Below, one piece after another: positions 18,534 to 28,457 of a stretch of DNA of 64,000 nt. The stretch comes from Pseudoalteromonas shioyasakiensis (lineage in GTDB: Bacteria > Pseudomonadota > Gammaproteobacteria > Enterobacterales > Alteromonadaceae). A program made the position numbers and the translations under genes. The first letter of the stretch is position 1; every line of letters begins with the position of its first letter. Location of the stretch: the NCBI RefSeq assembly GCF_019134595.1, contig NZ_CP077770.1, forward strand, positions 3,220,501 through 3,284,500, written 5' to 3'. Below the pieces are notes generated by a model, which saw only the letters and a list, made by a program, of their open reading frames with translations, was not told the DNA's origin and made no database searches.

Positions 18534-20254
18534 CTGTAAGGTGTAATATCCGCCAGTTTTTGCAATGGCTCAGCAAAGTAAAAGCCTTGAGCCGCAATGA
18601 TCCCAAGGTTTTTTAAGGTCGCAAGTTCGTTCTGTGTTTCTACTCCAACCGCATAAACAGGAAAGTTTAGCTCAGTACCCTTAGAGATTATTTGCTTTAC
18701 AATTTTTTGCTGTTGGGTATTGGTATCTATATTATGTATCAGTTCAAATGCTAACTTAATACTACATACATTTTTGATATCTCTATAAGTTGTTATATGC
18801 TCTGCGCTACGCACGTTATCAATAACAATACCAGCAGACAATTTCTCTAAACATTCAAACTGTTCACTCAGCTTTTTATGCTGTTTTAGATAATCATCTT
18901 CGCTTAATTCAAATTGCAATTTGTCTGCGCTATTAAAGTCTTCCATTTCCTGTTTAAACCACAGCCAAAACTCGTCATTAAACCAGTTCATTGCGTGTAA
19001 GTTTATACTCACCGTTAATGACCCCGTTTCATTCAGCAGCATTTTCTTCACTTGAGAAATCACAGTTTGGTCCAATAACAAGACATCTTTTTTACTGCTC
19101 ATATGAGGAATAAAATGCCGAGCCGCAAGCAAGCCTAAACTCTTATGGCGAATACGGATCAACGCCTCATGCTGTAAAATATCGCCTGTTTGTAAGTCGA
19201 ACAAAGGCTGAAAAAACAACATAAAATGTTTTTTCTTTATGTACTCAAATAGGTGCTCTTTACTATCAGCGAGCATGCTTGACTGGGTATGGCCAAAGGG
19301 TAAGCGATGAATGTGCTGCCAAGCACTTTGTTTCGCCAGCGCTAATGCTGATTTAGTAAGCTGATAAACCACGGCCTGATCAGCCCCTGTGCGGTAATTA
19401 CACACACCAATTTTTATATCAGCACGAGACAAGTCACTACGATAATTTAAACAAGCTTGATATATAACCTGATGTAATCGCTTTGTGTATTTATCAACTT
19501 CGGTGGCAGGAACACTGTTTAAAGTTACGGCAATACCACCTGATGGCAATAATTTCACAGAGCGATTTACAAGTTCACCAAATCCTTTTGCAATGACTAA
19601 CTTAAAGTAATTATCAACGTCGAGGTTAGCAGGAAAAGGGTTCTTCCAAAAAAATAGCGCAAACAAATGGTTATAGTTTGTTGGCACACCATACAAAATA
19701 TTTAAATCCTGATGACCTAAAGGTTTAGGTGATGCAATTTTCTTGGCTGTAACCTGGGTGTTTAATTGTTCAAATGGTTTGCTCAGCGGCTTTTCTGGTA
19801 TTGCTAATTGCTTGAACATTTTTTTCCACCAGCGGAAACCCCAATACCCAGTGCCAAGCAATATTAAATTTAGGAAAATAAATAAGTGACTTTCAACCAA
19901 CCAAGAAGGCCAATGAAATAAACGCAAGTTAACCGTTTTATAGCTAAACACTTCTTGCTCTAAATCGATAAAATTTGCAAAGTTATGCGGTACATCACTG
20001 GCACTCATTGCAAAACCTTGGCTTTTAACTAAGGTCGCAATAATATCTTGCGAAGCAATCGGGTCGAGGTTTAATTCATACACTTGCTTGGCAAGCTCAG
20101 TACCGGTGCGATGAACTTTGTCGTGCAACACATCACTTAAGAAAATATTAAAAACAACTAATAGCAAAAAAGCGGCCGCCACATAGATGACCACCGGTTG
20201 CTTTATTTGTGAAGCTAAGTATCGTTTCATTTCACAGGTTAGTTGCTTAAACAT
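18530..20254 (-). CDS. Membrane protein with degenerate GGDEF-like region and degenerate EAL domain
   Basis: About 574 residues. Two transmembrane segments flank a roughly 75-residue periplasmic loop, followed by a GGDEF-like region (SGGIAV instead of GGDEF) and a C-terminal EAL domain. The EAL motif itself (HEALIRI), the Asn (SINLHA), one Glu (FELSEDD) and the Lys are kept. The usual DDFGTG is IDNVRS and the late AEGVET is AVGVET, so at least two metal ligands are lost. It is probably not an active c-di-GMP phosphodiesterase; a binding or sensing role like LapD or CsrD is possible. The start is uncertain: TTG at 20272, ATG at 20254 or ATG at 20230, none with a strong ribosome-binding site. 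Confidence 0.75.
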   Translation of the reverse strand: MFKQLTCEMKRYLASQIKQPVVIYVAAAFLLLVVFNIFLSDVLHDKVHRTGTELAKQVYELNLDPIASQDIIATLVKSQGFAMSASDVPHNFANFIDLEQEVFSYKTVNLRLFHWPSWLVESHLFIFLNLILLGTGYWGFRWWKKMFKQLAIPEKPLSKPFEQLNTQVTAKKIASPKPLGHQDLNILYGVPTNYNHLFALFFWKNPFPANLDVDNYFKLVIAKGFGELVNRSVKLLPSGGIAVTLNSVPATEVDKYTKRLHQVIYQACLNYRSDLSRADIKIGVCNYRTGADQAVVYQLTKSALALAKQSAWQHIHRLPFGHTQSSMLADSKEHLFEYIKKKHFMLFFQPLFDLQTGDILQHEALIRIRHKSLGLLAARHFIPHMSSKKDVLLLDQTVISQVKKMLLNETGSLTVSINLHAMNWFNDEFWLWFKQEMEDFNSADKLQFELSEDDYLKQHKKLSEQFECLEKLSAGIVIDNVRSAEHITTYRDIKNVCSIKLAFELIHNIDTNTQQQKIVKQIISKGTELNFPVYAVGVETQNELATLKNLGIIAAQGFYFAEPLQKLADITPYS

Positions 20255-20447
20255 ATACAAAGTGTTGTTCAAGAACCCTATAAATACAAGGCTGCAGGGC
20301 GATTTAAAGCAATATCAGAAATATCCTAGAACCAGCGCTGTCAAAAGTTTTTTAATTTTAAACACCTAGCAAAAAAAGTTAATGAGAATTATTTTGTAAA
20401 TCTAACTACTCAAGTAAAAGTAGTGATAACGAAGTATTAGACAAATA

Positions 20448-20474
20448 AAAAACCCAGCAACTAGGCTGGGTTTA
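20448..20474 (-). terminator. Terminator of ssb
   Basis: Stem AAACCCAGC / GCTGGGTTT with a 6-base loop, followed on the minus strand by a TTTTTTA tract, about 30 bases past the ssb stop. Confidence 0.9.
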
Positions 20475-20505
20475 AAATATTTCAAACACTTAAAGGGGTC
20501 AGGAC

Positions 20506-21210
20506 CTAGAACGGAATATCGTCATCAAAGTCGATAGGTGGTTCCATTGGGTTTGATGCACCGCCTTGTGGTGCATTTTGTGGTTTAGGAGCAAAGCCGC
20601 CTTGTTGAGGTGCGCTGCTTTGCTGCTGACCATAACCGCCACCATATTGGTTATTGCTTTGTTGTTGTGGTGCAGATTGCTGTTGTGGACGCTGTTGCTG
20701 CTGTGCTGGCGCAGACTGTTGCTGTGGAGCATAGCTATTATTACTTTGTGATTGCTGTGCACCACCGCCGTAACCGCCAGCTTGTTGTTGGCCACCTTGG
20801 TAACCGCCTTGTGATTGACCACCTTGATAGCCACCACCTTGATAGCCACCACCTTGCTGCTCACCACGACCGCCTAACATTTGCATTTGACCGCCCATGT
20901 CTACCACGATTTCTGTAGTGTATTTTTCTTGGCCTGATTGGTCAGTCCATTTACGCGTTTGTAAACGACCTTCAATGTACACTTGTGAACCTTTACGAAG
21001 GTACTCACCAGCAACTTCTGCTAGTTTGCCAAATAACACGACACGGTGCCATTCAGTACGCTCTTGCATTTGCCCTGTGTTTTTATCTTTCCAGCTATCT
21101 GTCGTAGCAATGCTGATATTCGCTACGCCATTGCCATTAGGCATATAACGTACTTCTGGATCTTGGCCTAAATTACCAACCAAGATAACTTTGTTCACAC
21201 CGCGTGCCAT
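20506..21210 (-). CDS. ssb: Single-stranded DNA-binding protein
   Basis: Replication, repair and recombination protein that coats single-stranded DNA as a tetramer. An OB-fold occupies residues 1 to about 110 ([19 protein letters not shown] start). A long glycine/glutamine-rich linker follows, with repeated GGYQGG-like units. The acidic partner-binding tip is DFDDDIPF. At 234 residues it is longer than E. coli SSB (178), entirely because of the linker. The ATG has an AGGAG site. It follows yajR by 20 bases on the same strand, so it may be co-transcribed with it. Confidence 0.97.
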   Translation of the reverse strand: MARGVNKVILVGNLGQDPEVRYMPNGNGVANISIATTDSWKDKNTGQMQERTEWHRVVLFGKLAEVAGEYLRKGSQVYIEGRLQTRKWTDQSGQEKYTTEIVVDMGGQMQMLGGRGEQQGGGYQGGGYQGGQSQGGYQGGQQQAGGYGGGAQQSQSNNSYAPQQQSAPAQQQQRPQQQSAPQQQSNNQYGGGYGQQQSSAPQQGGFAPKPQNAPQGGASNPMEPPIDFDDDIPF

Positions 21211-21230
21211 GGAACTTCTCCTATAAAACG

Positions 21231-22598
21231 TTAGATTAAACCAGCCACTTTGCGTGCTTGGTCTAGGTCAAATTCTTTATCATTAATCTTTAAATAGCTG
21301 CGATTTTCATCACAGACAACCGTTGCTTCAATTACGCCCGGTAAAGCAACAAGACGAGAAGCAAGCGCTTGTGCCTGCTGCTCTGAACTTAATTCAGTCA
21401 TTAAGCTAATTATTTTACTTCTTGGTGGGACTTGCATATTCCAAGCAAGGATAAGCCATATTACCCCAACAAGTGCCGCCGCCGCAAACACTGCTTGCGC
21501 ACTTAATGCTTGAGCAACGTAACCCCCTAATAAACCACCTAAAAAGGCACCAAAAAACTGCGTAGATGAAAATACTCCCATCGCAGAACCTTTCTGGTTT
21601 GCAGGGGCAATACGCGAAACAAGTGCAGGCATGGTTGCTTCTAAAAAGTTAAAGGCAATAAAGTAAACCAACATACAAATACCGATGCCAATCACCGAAT
21701 CAACCCATAACGACATCGCTAGCATACTTAAAACAAGCAGCGCGATTGAGCCAATAAAGGCTTGTTTTTCTTTTTCTTTACGGATCGCCACAATCATCAT
21801 TGGTGCCATCAAGAAAAACGCTAAAAACAGCACAGGGATATATAAATACCAATGATGGTCTGCAACTAAGCCATCTTTTATAAGCTGGCCTGGTAAGGCT
21901 ACAAATACGGTAGTTAATGTAAGATGAAGCAGCATCACACCAAAATCAAGGCGTGCTAATTGTGGATGTTTAATCAGTTGCTTAATATCATCAAGCGTAG
22001 CAAGTGTGTCACCTTTTGGCGCCTTATTGACAGCATTTGGCACCAAAAACAACACTATTAAAATACCTAAAATGGCCAGTCCAGCGGTCAGCCAAAATAC
22101 CCCAGCAACTCCCCACGATGCAGCAACAATTGGCCCAAGTAGCATAGCAACGGCAAAGCTCATACCAATACACATACCAATCACGGCCATAACTTTCGGA
22201 CGCTGTTCATCACGGCTTAAATCAGAAGCAAGCGCCAATAAGGCACTGGCAATCGCCCCCATGCCTTGTAGTGCACGCCCAAGCGTAACCATTTGCACAG
22301 ACTCAGCGGTTGCAGCAATAACAGAGCCAAGTGCAAACACACAAAGGCCCCCAATAATCACTTTTTTACGACCAATTTTATCAGACAACCAACCCATAGG
22401 AATTTGCAGCACGGCTTGCGTTAAACCATAAGCACCAATAGCAAAGCCAATCCAAAGCGGCGAAAATCCTTCTAATTGCTGACCATAGATAGCCAATACT
22501 GGCATCAGCATAAATAGGCCAAGCATACGGAATGCAAATACGCTCGCCAACGAAACGGCAGCGCGTTTTTCTCGAGAGTTGAGTGAAGATGCTGTCAT
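21231..22598 (-). CDS. yajR: YajR-type major facilitator transporter with C-terminal YAM domain
   Basis: A 455-residue inner-membrane transporter with 12 predicted helices and the MFS motif [12 protein letters not shown] between helices 2 and 3. After helix 12 comes a cytosolic ferredoxin-like domain of about 65 residues ([14 protein letters not shown] region), matching the YAM domain of E. coli YajR. Its substrate is unknown. It lies directly upstream of ssb and divergent from uvrA, a spot where many enterobacteria have ssb and uvrA directly back to back. Confidence 0.85.
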   Translation of the reverse strand: MTASSLNSREKRAAVSLASVFAFRMLGLFMLMPVLAIYGQQLEGFSPLWIGFAIGAYGLTQAVLQIPMGWLSDKIGRKKVIIGGLCVFALGSVIAATAESVQMVTLGRALQGMGAIASALLALASDLSRDEQRPKVMAVIGMCIGMSFAVAMLLGPIVAASWGVAGVFWLTAGLAILGILIVLFLVPNAVNKAPKGDTLATLDDIKQLIKHPQLARLDFGVMLLHLTLTTVFVALPGQLIKDGLVADHHWYLYIPVLFLAFFLMAPMMIVAIRKEKEKQAFIGSIALLVLSMLAMSLWVDSVIGIGICMLVYFIAFNFLEATMPALVSRIAPANQKGSAMGVFSSTQFFGAFLGGLLGGYVAQALSAQAVFAAAALVGVIWLILAWNMQVPPRSKIISLMTELSSEQQAQALASRLVALPGVIEATVVCDENRSYLKINDKEFDLDQARKVAGLI

Positions 22599-22760
22599 GA
22601 ATTACTGATCTTGCTGTCTATTAAAATTTGAGCGTGGATTCTACCACAAGCGAAAACTAAATAATCACCTGTAAGTGATGATTTTTTCTTTGATCAAGGA
22701 TTAATCTTATCGCGTATTATGAGATACTGAAAAAATAATTAGGTAATAAAACGAGATAGC

Positions 22761-25580
22761 ATGGAAAACATTGAAGTCCGAGGCGCCCGTACGCACAATT
22801 TAAAAGACATCAGCCTAACCATTCCCCGTGATAAGCTGATAGTTATCACTGGCCTATCTGGTTCAGGGAAATCGTCTTTAGCGTTTGATACTTTGTATGC
22901 AGAAGGGCAACGTCGTTATGTTGAATCACTGTCAGCGTATGCAAGACAGTTCTTATCGCTAATGGAAAAACCCGATGTTGATCACATCGAAGGTTTATCG
23001 CCAGCTATCTCTATTGAGCAGAAATCAACGTCGCATAACCCGCGTTCAACGGTCGGTACTATTACCGAGATTTACGATTACCTACGTTTATTATTTGCCC
23101 GTGTAGGTGAGCCTCGCTGCCCTACTCACGACTTGCCACTTGCCGCACAAACTATCAGCCAAATGGTCGACACGGTTTTAGCGCTTCCTGAAGGTAGCAA
23201 GCTAATGCTATTAGCACCGGTGGTAAAAGATCGTAAAGGTGAGCATGTTAAACTGCTTGAGCAACTCGCAAGCCAAGGTTTTATTCGCGCCCGTATCGAT
23301 GGCGAAGTATGTGACTTATCAGATCCACCGACCCTTGAGCTTCATAAAAAGCATACTATCGAGGTTGTGGTTGACCGCTTTAAAGTGAAAGATGGTCAAC
23401 AACAGCGCTTAGCTGAATCATTCGAAACAGCCCTTGAGCTGTCAAGTGGTATTGCCCATGTAGCGGCAATGGACGACTCTCTAAGCGAAGACATGCTGTT
23501 TTCTGCTAATTTTGCCTGTCCAACGTGTGGCTATGCCATGAGTGAACTTGAGCCACGTTTATTCTCGTTTAATAACCCGGCCGGTGCATGCCAAAGCTGT
23601 GATGGTTTAGGTGTGCGTCAGTATTTTGATCCAAATCGTGTTGTGCAAAATCCAGAGCTAAGCCTATCGGGTGGTGCAATTAAAGGCTGGGACAAACGTA
23701 GCTTTTATTACTTCCAAATGCTGCAAGCTGTCGCAGAGCATTATAAGTTTGACTTAGAAGCGCCTTTCCAAGAGCTTGGAAAAGATGCGCAAAAGGTGAT
23801 TCTAGAAGGTTCTGGCAAAACTAAAATTGCCTTTAACTACCGCAATGACCGTGGCGACTTAATTACGCGTAACCATGAGTTTGAAGGCGTTTTAAATAAT
23901 ATGAATCGCCGCTACCGTGAAACCGAGTCAAACTCAGTTCGCGAAGAGCTTGCTAAATACCAAACAAGCCAAGCGTGTCCGAGCTGTCATGGCTCGCGAC
24001 TTCGTGAAGAAGCTCGTCACGTATTTATTGGCCAAACAAACCTGCCAGCGATCACCACGATGAGTATTGGCGAAAGCATGGCATTTTTTGAAGGCTTGAA
24101 TCTAACTGGTCAGCGCGCACAAATTGCCGAAAAAATTCTCAAAGAAATTCGTGACCGTTTATCTTTCTTAATCAATGTAGGCCTTAATTATTTATCGCTT
24201 GAGCGAAGTGCCGACACCCTGTCAGGTGGTGAAGCGCAGCGTATTCGTTTAGCAAGCCAGATTGGTGCAGGACTTGTTGGTGTTATGTACGTACTGGATG
24301 AGCCTTCAATTGGTTTGCACCAACGCGATAACGACCGCTTACTAAAAACCCTTATTCACTTACGCGATTTAGGCAACACGGTCATTGTGGTTGAGCATGA
24401 CGAAGATGCTATTCGCGCTGCGGATCATATTATCGATATCGGCCCGGGTGCCGGTGTTCATGGCGGCCATGTTATTGCACAAGGTACCCATGACGATATT
24501 CTAGCTAGCAAAGATTCAATCACGGGTCAGTACCTCTCTGGTGAGAAGAAAATTGAAGTACCTGAGGCTCGCCATCAAACCAACGACAAATGGCTTGAGT
24601 TATTTGGTGCCACAGGTAACAACTTAAAGAACGTTGATTTACGTATTCCATTTGGCTTAATGACCTGTATCACCGGTGTGTCAGGCTCAGGTAAATCGAC
24701 ACTTATCAACGACACTTTATTTAAACTGGCTCATACCGAGTTAAATGGCGCAACGACCGCAGAAGCGGCACCGTATAAGTCAATCAAGGGTCTAGATCAT
24801 TTTGATAAAGTGATTGATATTGACCAAAGCCCTATTGGCCGTACTCCGCGTTCAAATCCTGCAACTTACACCGGTATTTTTACCGGTATTCGTGAGCTAT
24901 TTGCGGGTACTCAAGAAGCCCGTTCACGTGGCTATAAGGTCGGTCGTTTTAGCTTTAACGTTAAAGGTGGTCGCTGTGAGGCCTGCCAAGGTGATGGCGT
25001 GATCAAGGTAGAAATGCACTTTTTACCTGATGTATATGTACCTTGTGATGTATGTAAAGGTCAGCGCTACAACCGTGAAACCCTCGAAGTACAGTACAAA
25101 GGTAAAAACATTCACCAAGTACTCGAAATGACCGTAGAAGATGCCCGTGACTACTTTGATAAAATTCCGGCTATTGCACGTAAACTGCAAACATTAATGG
25201 ATGTAGGCTTGTCGTATATTCGCTTAGGTCAAGCTGCTACTACCCTCTCGGGTGGTGAAGCGCAGCGTGTGAAACTGGCTCGTGAACTTTCAAAACGCGA
25301 TACTGGTAAAACCTTATATATTCTTGATGAACCAACTACGGGTTTACACTTTGCTGATATTCAGCAATTATTAGTAGTACTTCACCGCTTACGCGATCAC
25401 GGTAATACCATTGTTGTTATTGAGCATAACCTTGATGTGATCAAAACCGCAGACTGGATTGTCGACTTAGGCCCAGAAGGTGGCTCTGGCGGTGGTGAAA
25501 TTTTAATTTCTGGTACACCTGAAGACGTTGCCGAGTGTGAGCGTTCACACACAGGAAGGTACTTAAAACCACTACTATAA
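22761..25580 (+). CDS. uvrA: UvrABC excinuclease subunit A
   Basis: Damage-sensing ABC-type ATPase of nucleotide excision repair. The 939 residues match E. coli (940). Two nucleotide-binding sites are visible: Walker [13 protein letters not shown] at the N-terminus and [12 protein letters not shown] in the second half. Two ABC signatures (LSGGEAQR) and zinc-finger Cys clusters (CPTCGYAM..., CEACQGDG...CDVC) are present. The ATG at 22761 begins [17 protein letters not shown] as expected. I see no CTGT-N8-ACAG LexA box in the 160 bases upstream. A membrane protein gene follows 12 bases later. Confidence 0.98.
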   Translation: MENIEVRGARTHNLKDISLTIPRDKLIVITGLSGSGKSSLAFDTLYAEGQRRYVESLSAYARQFLSLMEKPDVDHIEGLSPAISIEQKSTSHNPRSTVGTITEIYDYLRLLFARVGEPRCPTHDLPLAAQTISQMVDTVLALPEGSKLMLLAPVVKDRKGEHVKLLEQLASQGFIRARIDGEVCDLSDPPTLELHKKHTIEVVVDRFKVKDGQQQRLAESFETALELSSGIAHVAAMDDSLSEDMLFSANFACPTCGYAMSELEPRLFSFNNPAGACQSCDGLGVRQYFDPNRVVQNPELSLSGGAIKGWDKRSFYYFQMLQAVAEHYKFDLEAPFQELGKDAQKVILEGSGKTKIAFNYRNDRGDLITRNHEFEGVLNNMNRRYRETESNSVREELAKYQTSQACPSCHGSRLREEARHVFIGQTNLPAITTMSIGESMAFFEGLNLTGQRAQIAEKILKEIRDRLSFLINVGLNYLSLERSADTLSGGEAQRIRLASQIGAGLVGVMYVLDEPSIGLHQRDNDRLLKTLIHLRDLGNTVIVVEHDEDAIRAADHIIDIGPGAGVHGGHVIAQGTHDDILASKDSITGQYLSGEKKIEVPEARHQTNDKWLELFGATGNNLKNVDLRIPFGLMTCITGVSGSGKSTLINDTLFKLAHTELNGATTAEAAPYKSIKGLDHFDKVIDIDQSPIGRTPRSNPATYTGIFTGIRELFAGTQEARSRGYKVGRFSFNVKGGRCEACQGDGVIKVEMHFLPDVYVPCDVCKGQRYNRETLEVQYKGKNIHQVLEMTVEDARDYFDKIPAIARKLQTLMDVGLSYIRLGQAATTLSGGEAQRVKLARELSKRDTGKTLYILDEPTTGLHFADIQQLLVVLHRLRDHGNTIVVIEHNLDVIKTADWIVDLGPEGGSGGGEILISGTPEDVAECERSHTGRYLKPLL

Positions 25581-25592
25581 AAAGGATATTGC

Positions 25593-26648
25593 GTGCGTAG
25601 GTATTTAAAAATTGCAAAATGGCGCGCTAATAAACAGTTTCAACAACAGCAACGTAGCTGGCAGCCTCATAAAACGAGGCTGGTTGAACGATTACAAGCC
25701 ATTTGGTTTAACTTAAGTACCGCACAAAAGCTCTATCTTTTAGCATTAAGCAGCCTGATTGTTCTGCAATCGGGCTGGTTAAGTGCCACCATCACCATTA
25801 TTGCGCTTGTTATTGAATTTTGGCCCAAGTTTAATCAACTTTGGCACTCGCTTGCCGGCAAAGCACTGATTTTAATCTTCTACGCCAGTATCGCTAATTT
25901 TGTGTTGGCCGGTGCGAGCGGCATAGTTAATGATGTAACTCATGTCTCAGCTAATCACTTTAATTACACCCATAACTTTGCCACCCTGTTATATTTACCC
26001 CCTTGGGCAATGGGAATAACCCTAGGTACTTTATTGTTATTTCAACTTTTCTTACCTTTCTATATATTTGTTTTATTACTGATAAAACCCTTTGGCTCTG
26101 AGCGAATTAAATTTATAAGCCAAAGCTACTCACCTCTATTAACTGCCATCGTACGCTTTGTCTTAGCATCAGTAGTATTTATTAACCTGATTTCGTTTAT
26201 CGACGATCAGCCTCCCGAAGAAGTACTCAACAACATGGTTAGCACCTTTTTAGATAGCAAAGTCATTGCCAAAGAATCCGGTGAAGAGCAGCAAAAAGCA
26301 GTCGAAGAACTCGGTGAGAAGCTCGAGCAACAACTTCCTGGTAATGAAGAAAGCTCAGCCCCAAGCCAAGACGTTAATATAGAAGGTGACAGCGAAACCG
26401 CCGAAAACTTACGTCAGTTTCTAGATACCAAAGGTTATTTTGAGCGCAGCAAACGTTTAATTGCGATGTTTGCTTACAGCTTTGAAGCCGACAGCTATTC
26501 ACGCTGTTTAAAAGCAGAAAAAAGTAAAGCCGTTGAGCTGAATGATTACGAAATAGTGCAAGTAACCCCTGATCACCATGCCGAATACGGCTATCAATTT
26601 GAAGTGATTGCTTGCGACTCGCCAGGTGTTACCCCAGTAGAAAAATAG
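25593..26648 (+). CDS. Unrecognised integral membrane protein downstream of uvrA
   Basis: A 351-residue protein with a basic cytosolic N-terminus and about four or five hydrophobic segments in the first 210 residues. An acidic, Glu/Gln-rich probably helical stretch (about 220-275) and a soluble C-terminal part with two Cys residues follow. I do not recognise a family. The GTG start has an AAGGAT site and lies 12 bases after the uvrA stop, so co-transcription with uvrA is likely. Any link to DNA repair is only positional. Confidence 0.65.
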   Translation: MRRYLKIAKWRANKQFQQQQRSWQPHKTRLVERLQAIWFNLSTAQKLYLLALSSLIVLQSGWLSATITIIALVIEFWPKFNQLWHSLAGKALILIFYASIANFVLAGASGIVNDVTHVSANHFNYTHNFATLLYLPPWAMGITLGTLLLFQLFLPFYIFVLLLIKPFGSERIKFISQSYSPLLTAIVRFVLASVVFINLISFIDDQPPEEVLNNMVSTFLDSKVIAKESGEEQQKAVEELGEKLEQQLPGNEESSAPSQDVNIEGDSETAENLRQFLDTKGYFERSKRLIAMFAYSFEADSYSRCLKAEKSKAVELNDYEIVQVTPDHHAEYGYQFEVIACDSPGVTPVEK

Positions 26649-26662
26649 CGTAGTAATCAATA

Positions 26663-26908
26663 TTACTCGCTTGGTTTACTGCGTTTTTCTCTTATGAAAT
26701 GAAATACCGAAAGCCCAATAAAACCAAAGCAAACTAAGGCGATAACTAAATTGGGTATAAAAATAAGTAACATAGCAGCATCATAGCCGATCTTAGCGAA
26801 TGCAGCGCAAAGGCTACCAATAATCAGTTCGGTTAAAATTAGCTCCCATTCTAATGAGCTATTCGCAGCCACTGTTTTAGCCGCATAATGTTTTACTTTA
26901 AAGCCCAT
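26663..26908 (-). CDS. Small hypothetical membrane protein
   Basis: An 81-residue protein with two hydrophobic segments (about 26-42 and 45-68) and a basic C-terminal tail (REKRSK). The ATG has a TAGG site 7 bases upstream. It is convergent with the uvrA-linked membrane gene, with only 14 bases between stops. No family is recognised. Confidence 0.55.
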   Translation of the reverse strand: MGFKVKHYAAKTVAANSSLEWELILTELIIGSLCAAFAKIGYDAAMLLIFIPNLVIALVCFGFIGLSVFHFIREKRSKPSE

Positions 26909-27185
26909 AACAAAACCTATCAGTTCCTATTTTAATACACCCACATTATCATCAAAATGCAAAGCCTCAAAAATAATAGACTTTAAAACCTTATTCCCCC
27001 CATAACAATTAAGCTTAAACTGTTGAAATTAAACAAATTAAAATTTTAAAACCTTATAAATAAATCGCTTAGAACTAGATAAGCGACTCTAGCAACTTTC
27101 CTCGCTATTGTAGTTTCCATCAACGGGCTACCAACCAACTTTGCTTCGTTGATATAACCAATAAACCAATTAAGGGAATTACATT

Positions 27186-27380
27186 ATGAGCAATTCAGTT
27201 TTAAAAATGATGTCGATACTAGCAGTAAGTGCACTCGTTGTTACAGCACCTAATACTTTGCTTAATAGCGAAGAAGGTAATCAAAAACTAAACCAGCAAT
27301 TAGAGACATCTATCGAAGCCTCTATTGAGCAAATGAACAATAAAATAGATCAGCAAATTGAGCTTAAGCTCAACAAGTAA
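27186..27380 (+). CDS. Small secreted alpha-helical protein
   Basis: A 64-residue protein: an N-terminal hydrophobic signal-like segment (about 7-22), then a charged Glu/Gln/Asn-rich helix. The ATG is preceded by AAGGGAATTACATT, an acceptable ribosome-binding site. A perfect hairpin separates it from the next gene. Function is unknown; export is inferred from the signal-like start. Confidence 0.5.
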   Translation: MSNSVLKMMSILAVSALVVTAPNTLLNSEEGNQKLNQQLETSIEASIEQMNNKIDQQIELKLNK

Positions 27381-27386
27381 TGCTCT

Positions 27387-27410
27387 GCTTGCCCAATATA
27401 TTGGGCAAGC
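27387..27410 (+). other. Perfect hairpin without U tract between two genes
   Basis: GCTTGCCCAA / TTGGGCAAGC, a 10-bp perfect stem with a TATA loop, starts 6 bases after the stop of the small secreted gene and 26 bases before the TraB/GumN start. With no T run on either side, it looks more like an mRNA-stabilising or processing element than a simple terminator. Confidence 0.55.
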
Positions 27411-27435
27411 CTCTCTCGATTTACAGGTTAAAATA

Positions 27436-28329
27436 ATGAAAACATTGACTCAATGCTTACTTATCTCAACGTTTGGAGCATCAAGCTTAATAACAAGTCA
27501 TTTTTGCATTGCTAAAAGTGCGGTTTGGCAAGTAAGCAAAGGCGATGAATTTATATATATTGCTGGTTCAATTCATGCTTTACCGCCCGAGGAGCTTCCA
27601 CTCCCTGCAGAATTTAATCAAGCATATAAACAAGCCGATACCCTAGTACTTGAAGCCGATGTGCCAGCACCGAGTAATAGCTCAGCACAACTTACTATGC
27701 TTAAAGCACTGAGTTACGAAACTGGTGAAACATTAAGTAGTAAGCTCTCTGCAACAGTAAAAAAACAATTAGAAGCACAGCTTACTCAATACGATATGCA
27801 ACTTAGCGAACTCGACAGCTTTCGCCCTTTTATGGTGAGCTTGCTGATGATGTCGCTAGAACTACAAAAACAACAGCTTTTCGGTGAAGGTGTTGATAGC
27901 TATTTCGCAAAGCGAGCCCAACAAGACAGCAAAGAATTAGCTTACCTTGAGACCTTGGCTTTTCAATTACACCTTTTTAAGCAATTAGGCAGCCAAGACG
28001 AAGATGCCTTTATTCAGTCGCAGTTAGCGCAAGTATCAAGTTACCAAGCGCTTTACAGTGCAATGCTTGATGCATGGCGCAATGGCGATATGCACGCAAT
28101 GAATGAGCTTACTATCATGCCATTAAAACAACATGATCCCCTCACCTACCAAATACTCATTAAGCAACGTAATTTGAATTGGCTTAATCATATTGAGCAT
28201 TACTTTACTGACCAGCAAAAAGAGTTGGTACTTGTTGGCGCTGCTCATTTGGCCGGTGAAGATAGCCTATTAGCCTTGTTAGAAAGTAAAGGCTACGTGA
28301 TTGCACAGTTGAGCGCTGATGAGGAGTAA
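27436..28329 (+). CDS. TraB/GumN family protein
   Basis: A 297-residue protein of the TraB/GumN (Tiki-like) superfamily. The N-terminal signature is YIAGSIHALPPEELPLP and the C-terminal one LVLVGAAHLAGEDSLL, containing the conserved histidines of the proposed metal site. An N-terminal hydrophobic stretch (residues 5-25) suggests export to the periplasm. I chose ATG 27436 (MKTLTQCLL) over the longer frame because it gives a signal peptide and has CAGG upstream. Bacterial members have poorly defined roles; a protease-like function is inferred from Tiki proteins. Confidence 0.75.
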   Translation: MKTLTQCLLISTFGASSLITSHFCIAKSAVWQVSKGDEFIYIAGSIHALPPEELPLPAEFNQAYKQADTLVLEADVPAPSNSSAQLTMLKALSYETGETLSSKLSATVKKQLEAQLTQYDMQLSELDSFRPFMVSLLMMSLELQKQQLFGEGVDSYFAKRAQQDSKELAYLETLAFQLHLFKQLGSQDEDAFIQSQLAQVSSYQALYSAMLDAWRNGDMHAMNELTIMPLKQHDPLTYQILIKQRNLNWLNHIEHYFTDQQKELVLVGAAHLAGEDSLLALLESKGYVIAQLSADEE

Positions 28330-28333
28330 GAAA

Positions 28334-28405
28334 ATGGAAAAAACAGACAAAACCGCTGCCGCACTTATCTGCTTATTTACTGTTTTAATTGTGCTGAGTT
28401 TTTAA
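28334..28405 (+). CDS. Candidate 23-residue membrane peptide
   Basis: MEKTDKTAAALICLFTVLIV then LSF and stop. It has a charged N-terminus and a single hydrophobic helix. The GAGGAG formed by the last codons of the TraB/GumN gene lies at ideal spacing from the ATG, and a strong terminator follows directly. This arrangement favours a real translated small membrane protein, although no homology can be shown. Confidence 0.45.
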   Translation: MEKTDKTAAALICLFTVLIVLSF

Positions 28406-28410
28406 TAAAA

Positions 28411-28438
28411 AAATACCGCTTTAAAGCGGTATTTTTAT
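28411..28438. terminator. Bidirectional terminator between TraB/GumN genes and trpS
   Basis: Perfect palindrome AAATACCGCTTT / AAAGCGGTATTT with A and T runs on both sides. It serves the plus-strand genes and the minus-strand trpS. Confidence 0.9.
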
Positions 28439-28457
28439 TTCAATAATTTGTGCAAGC

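Noticed and set aside
20499..20867. Open frame rich in His/Asn/Lys inside the ssb linker
   Set aside because: It is an alternative-frame shadow of the ssb glycine/glutamine-rich repeat on the same strand; the ssb frame ends in the conserved acidic tip.
22599..22760. CTGT fragments upstream of uvrA as LexA boxes
   Set aside because: Neither CTGTAAGTGATG nor CTGTCTATTAAA has the matching ACAG half at 8-base spacing.
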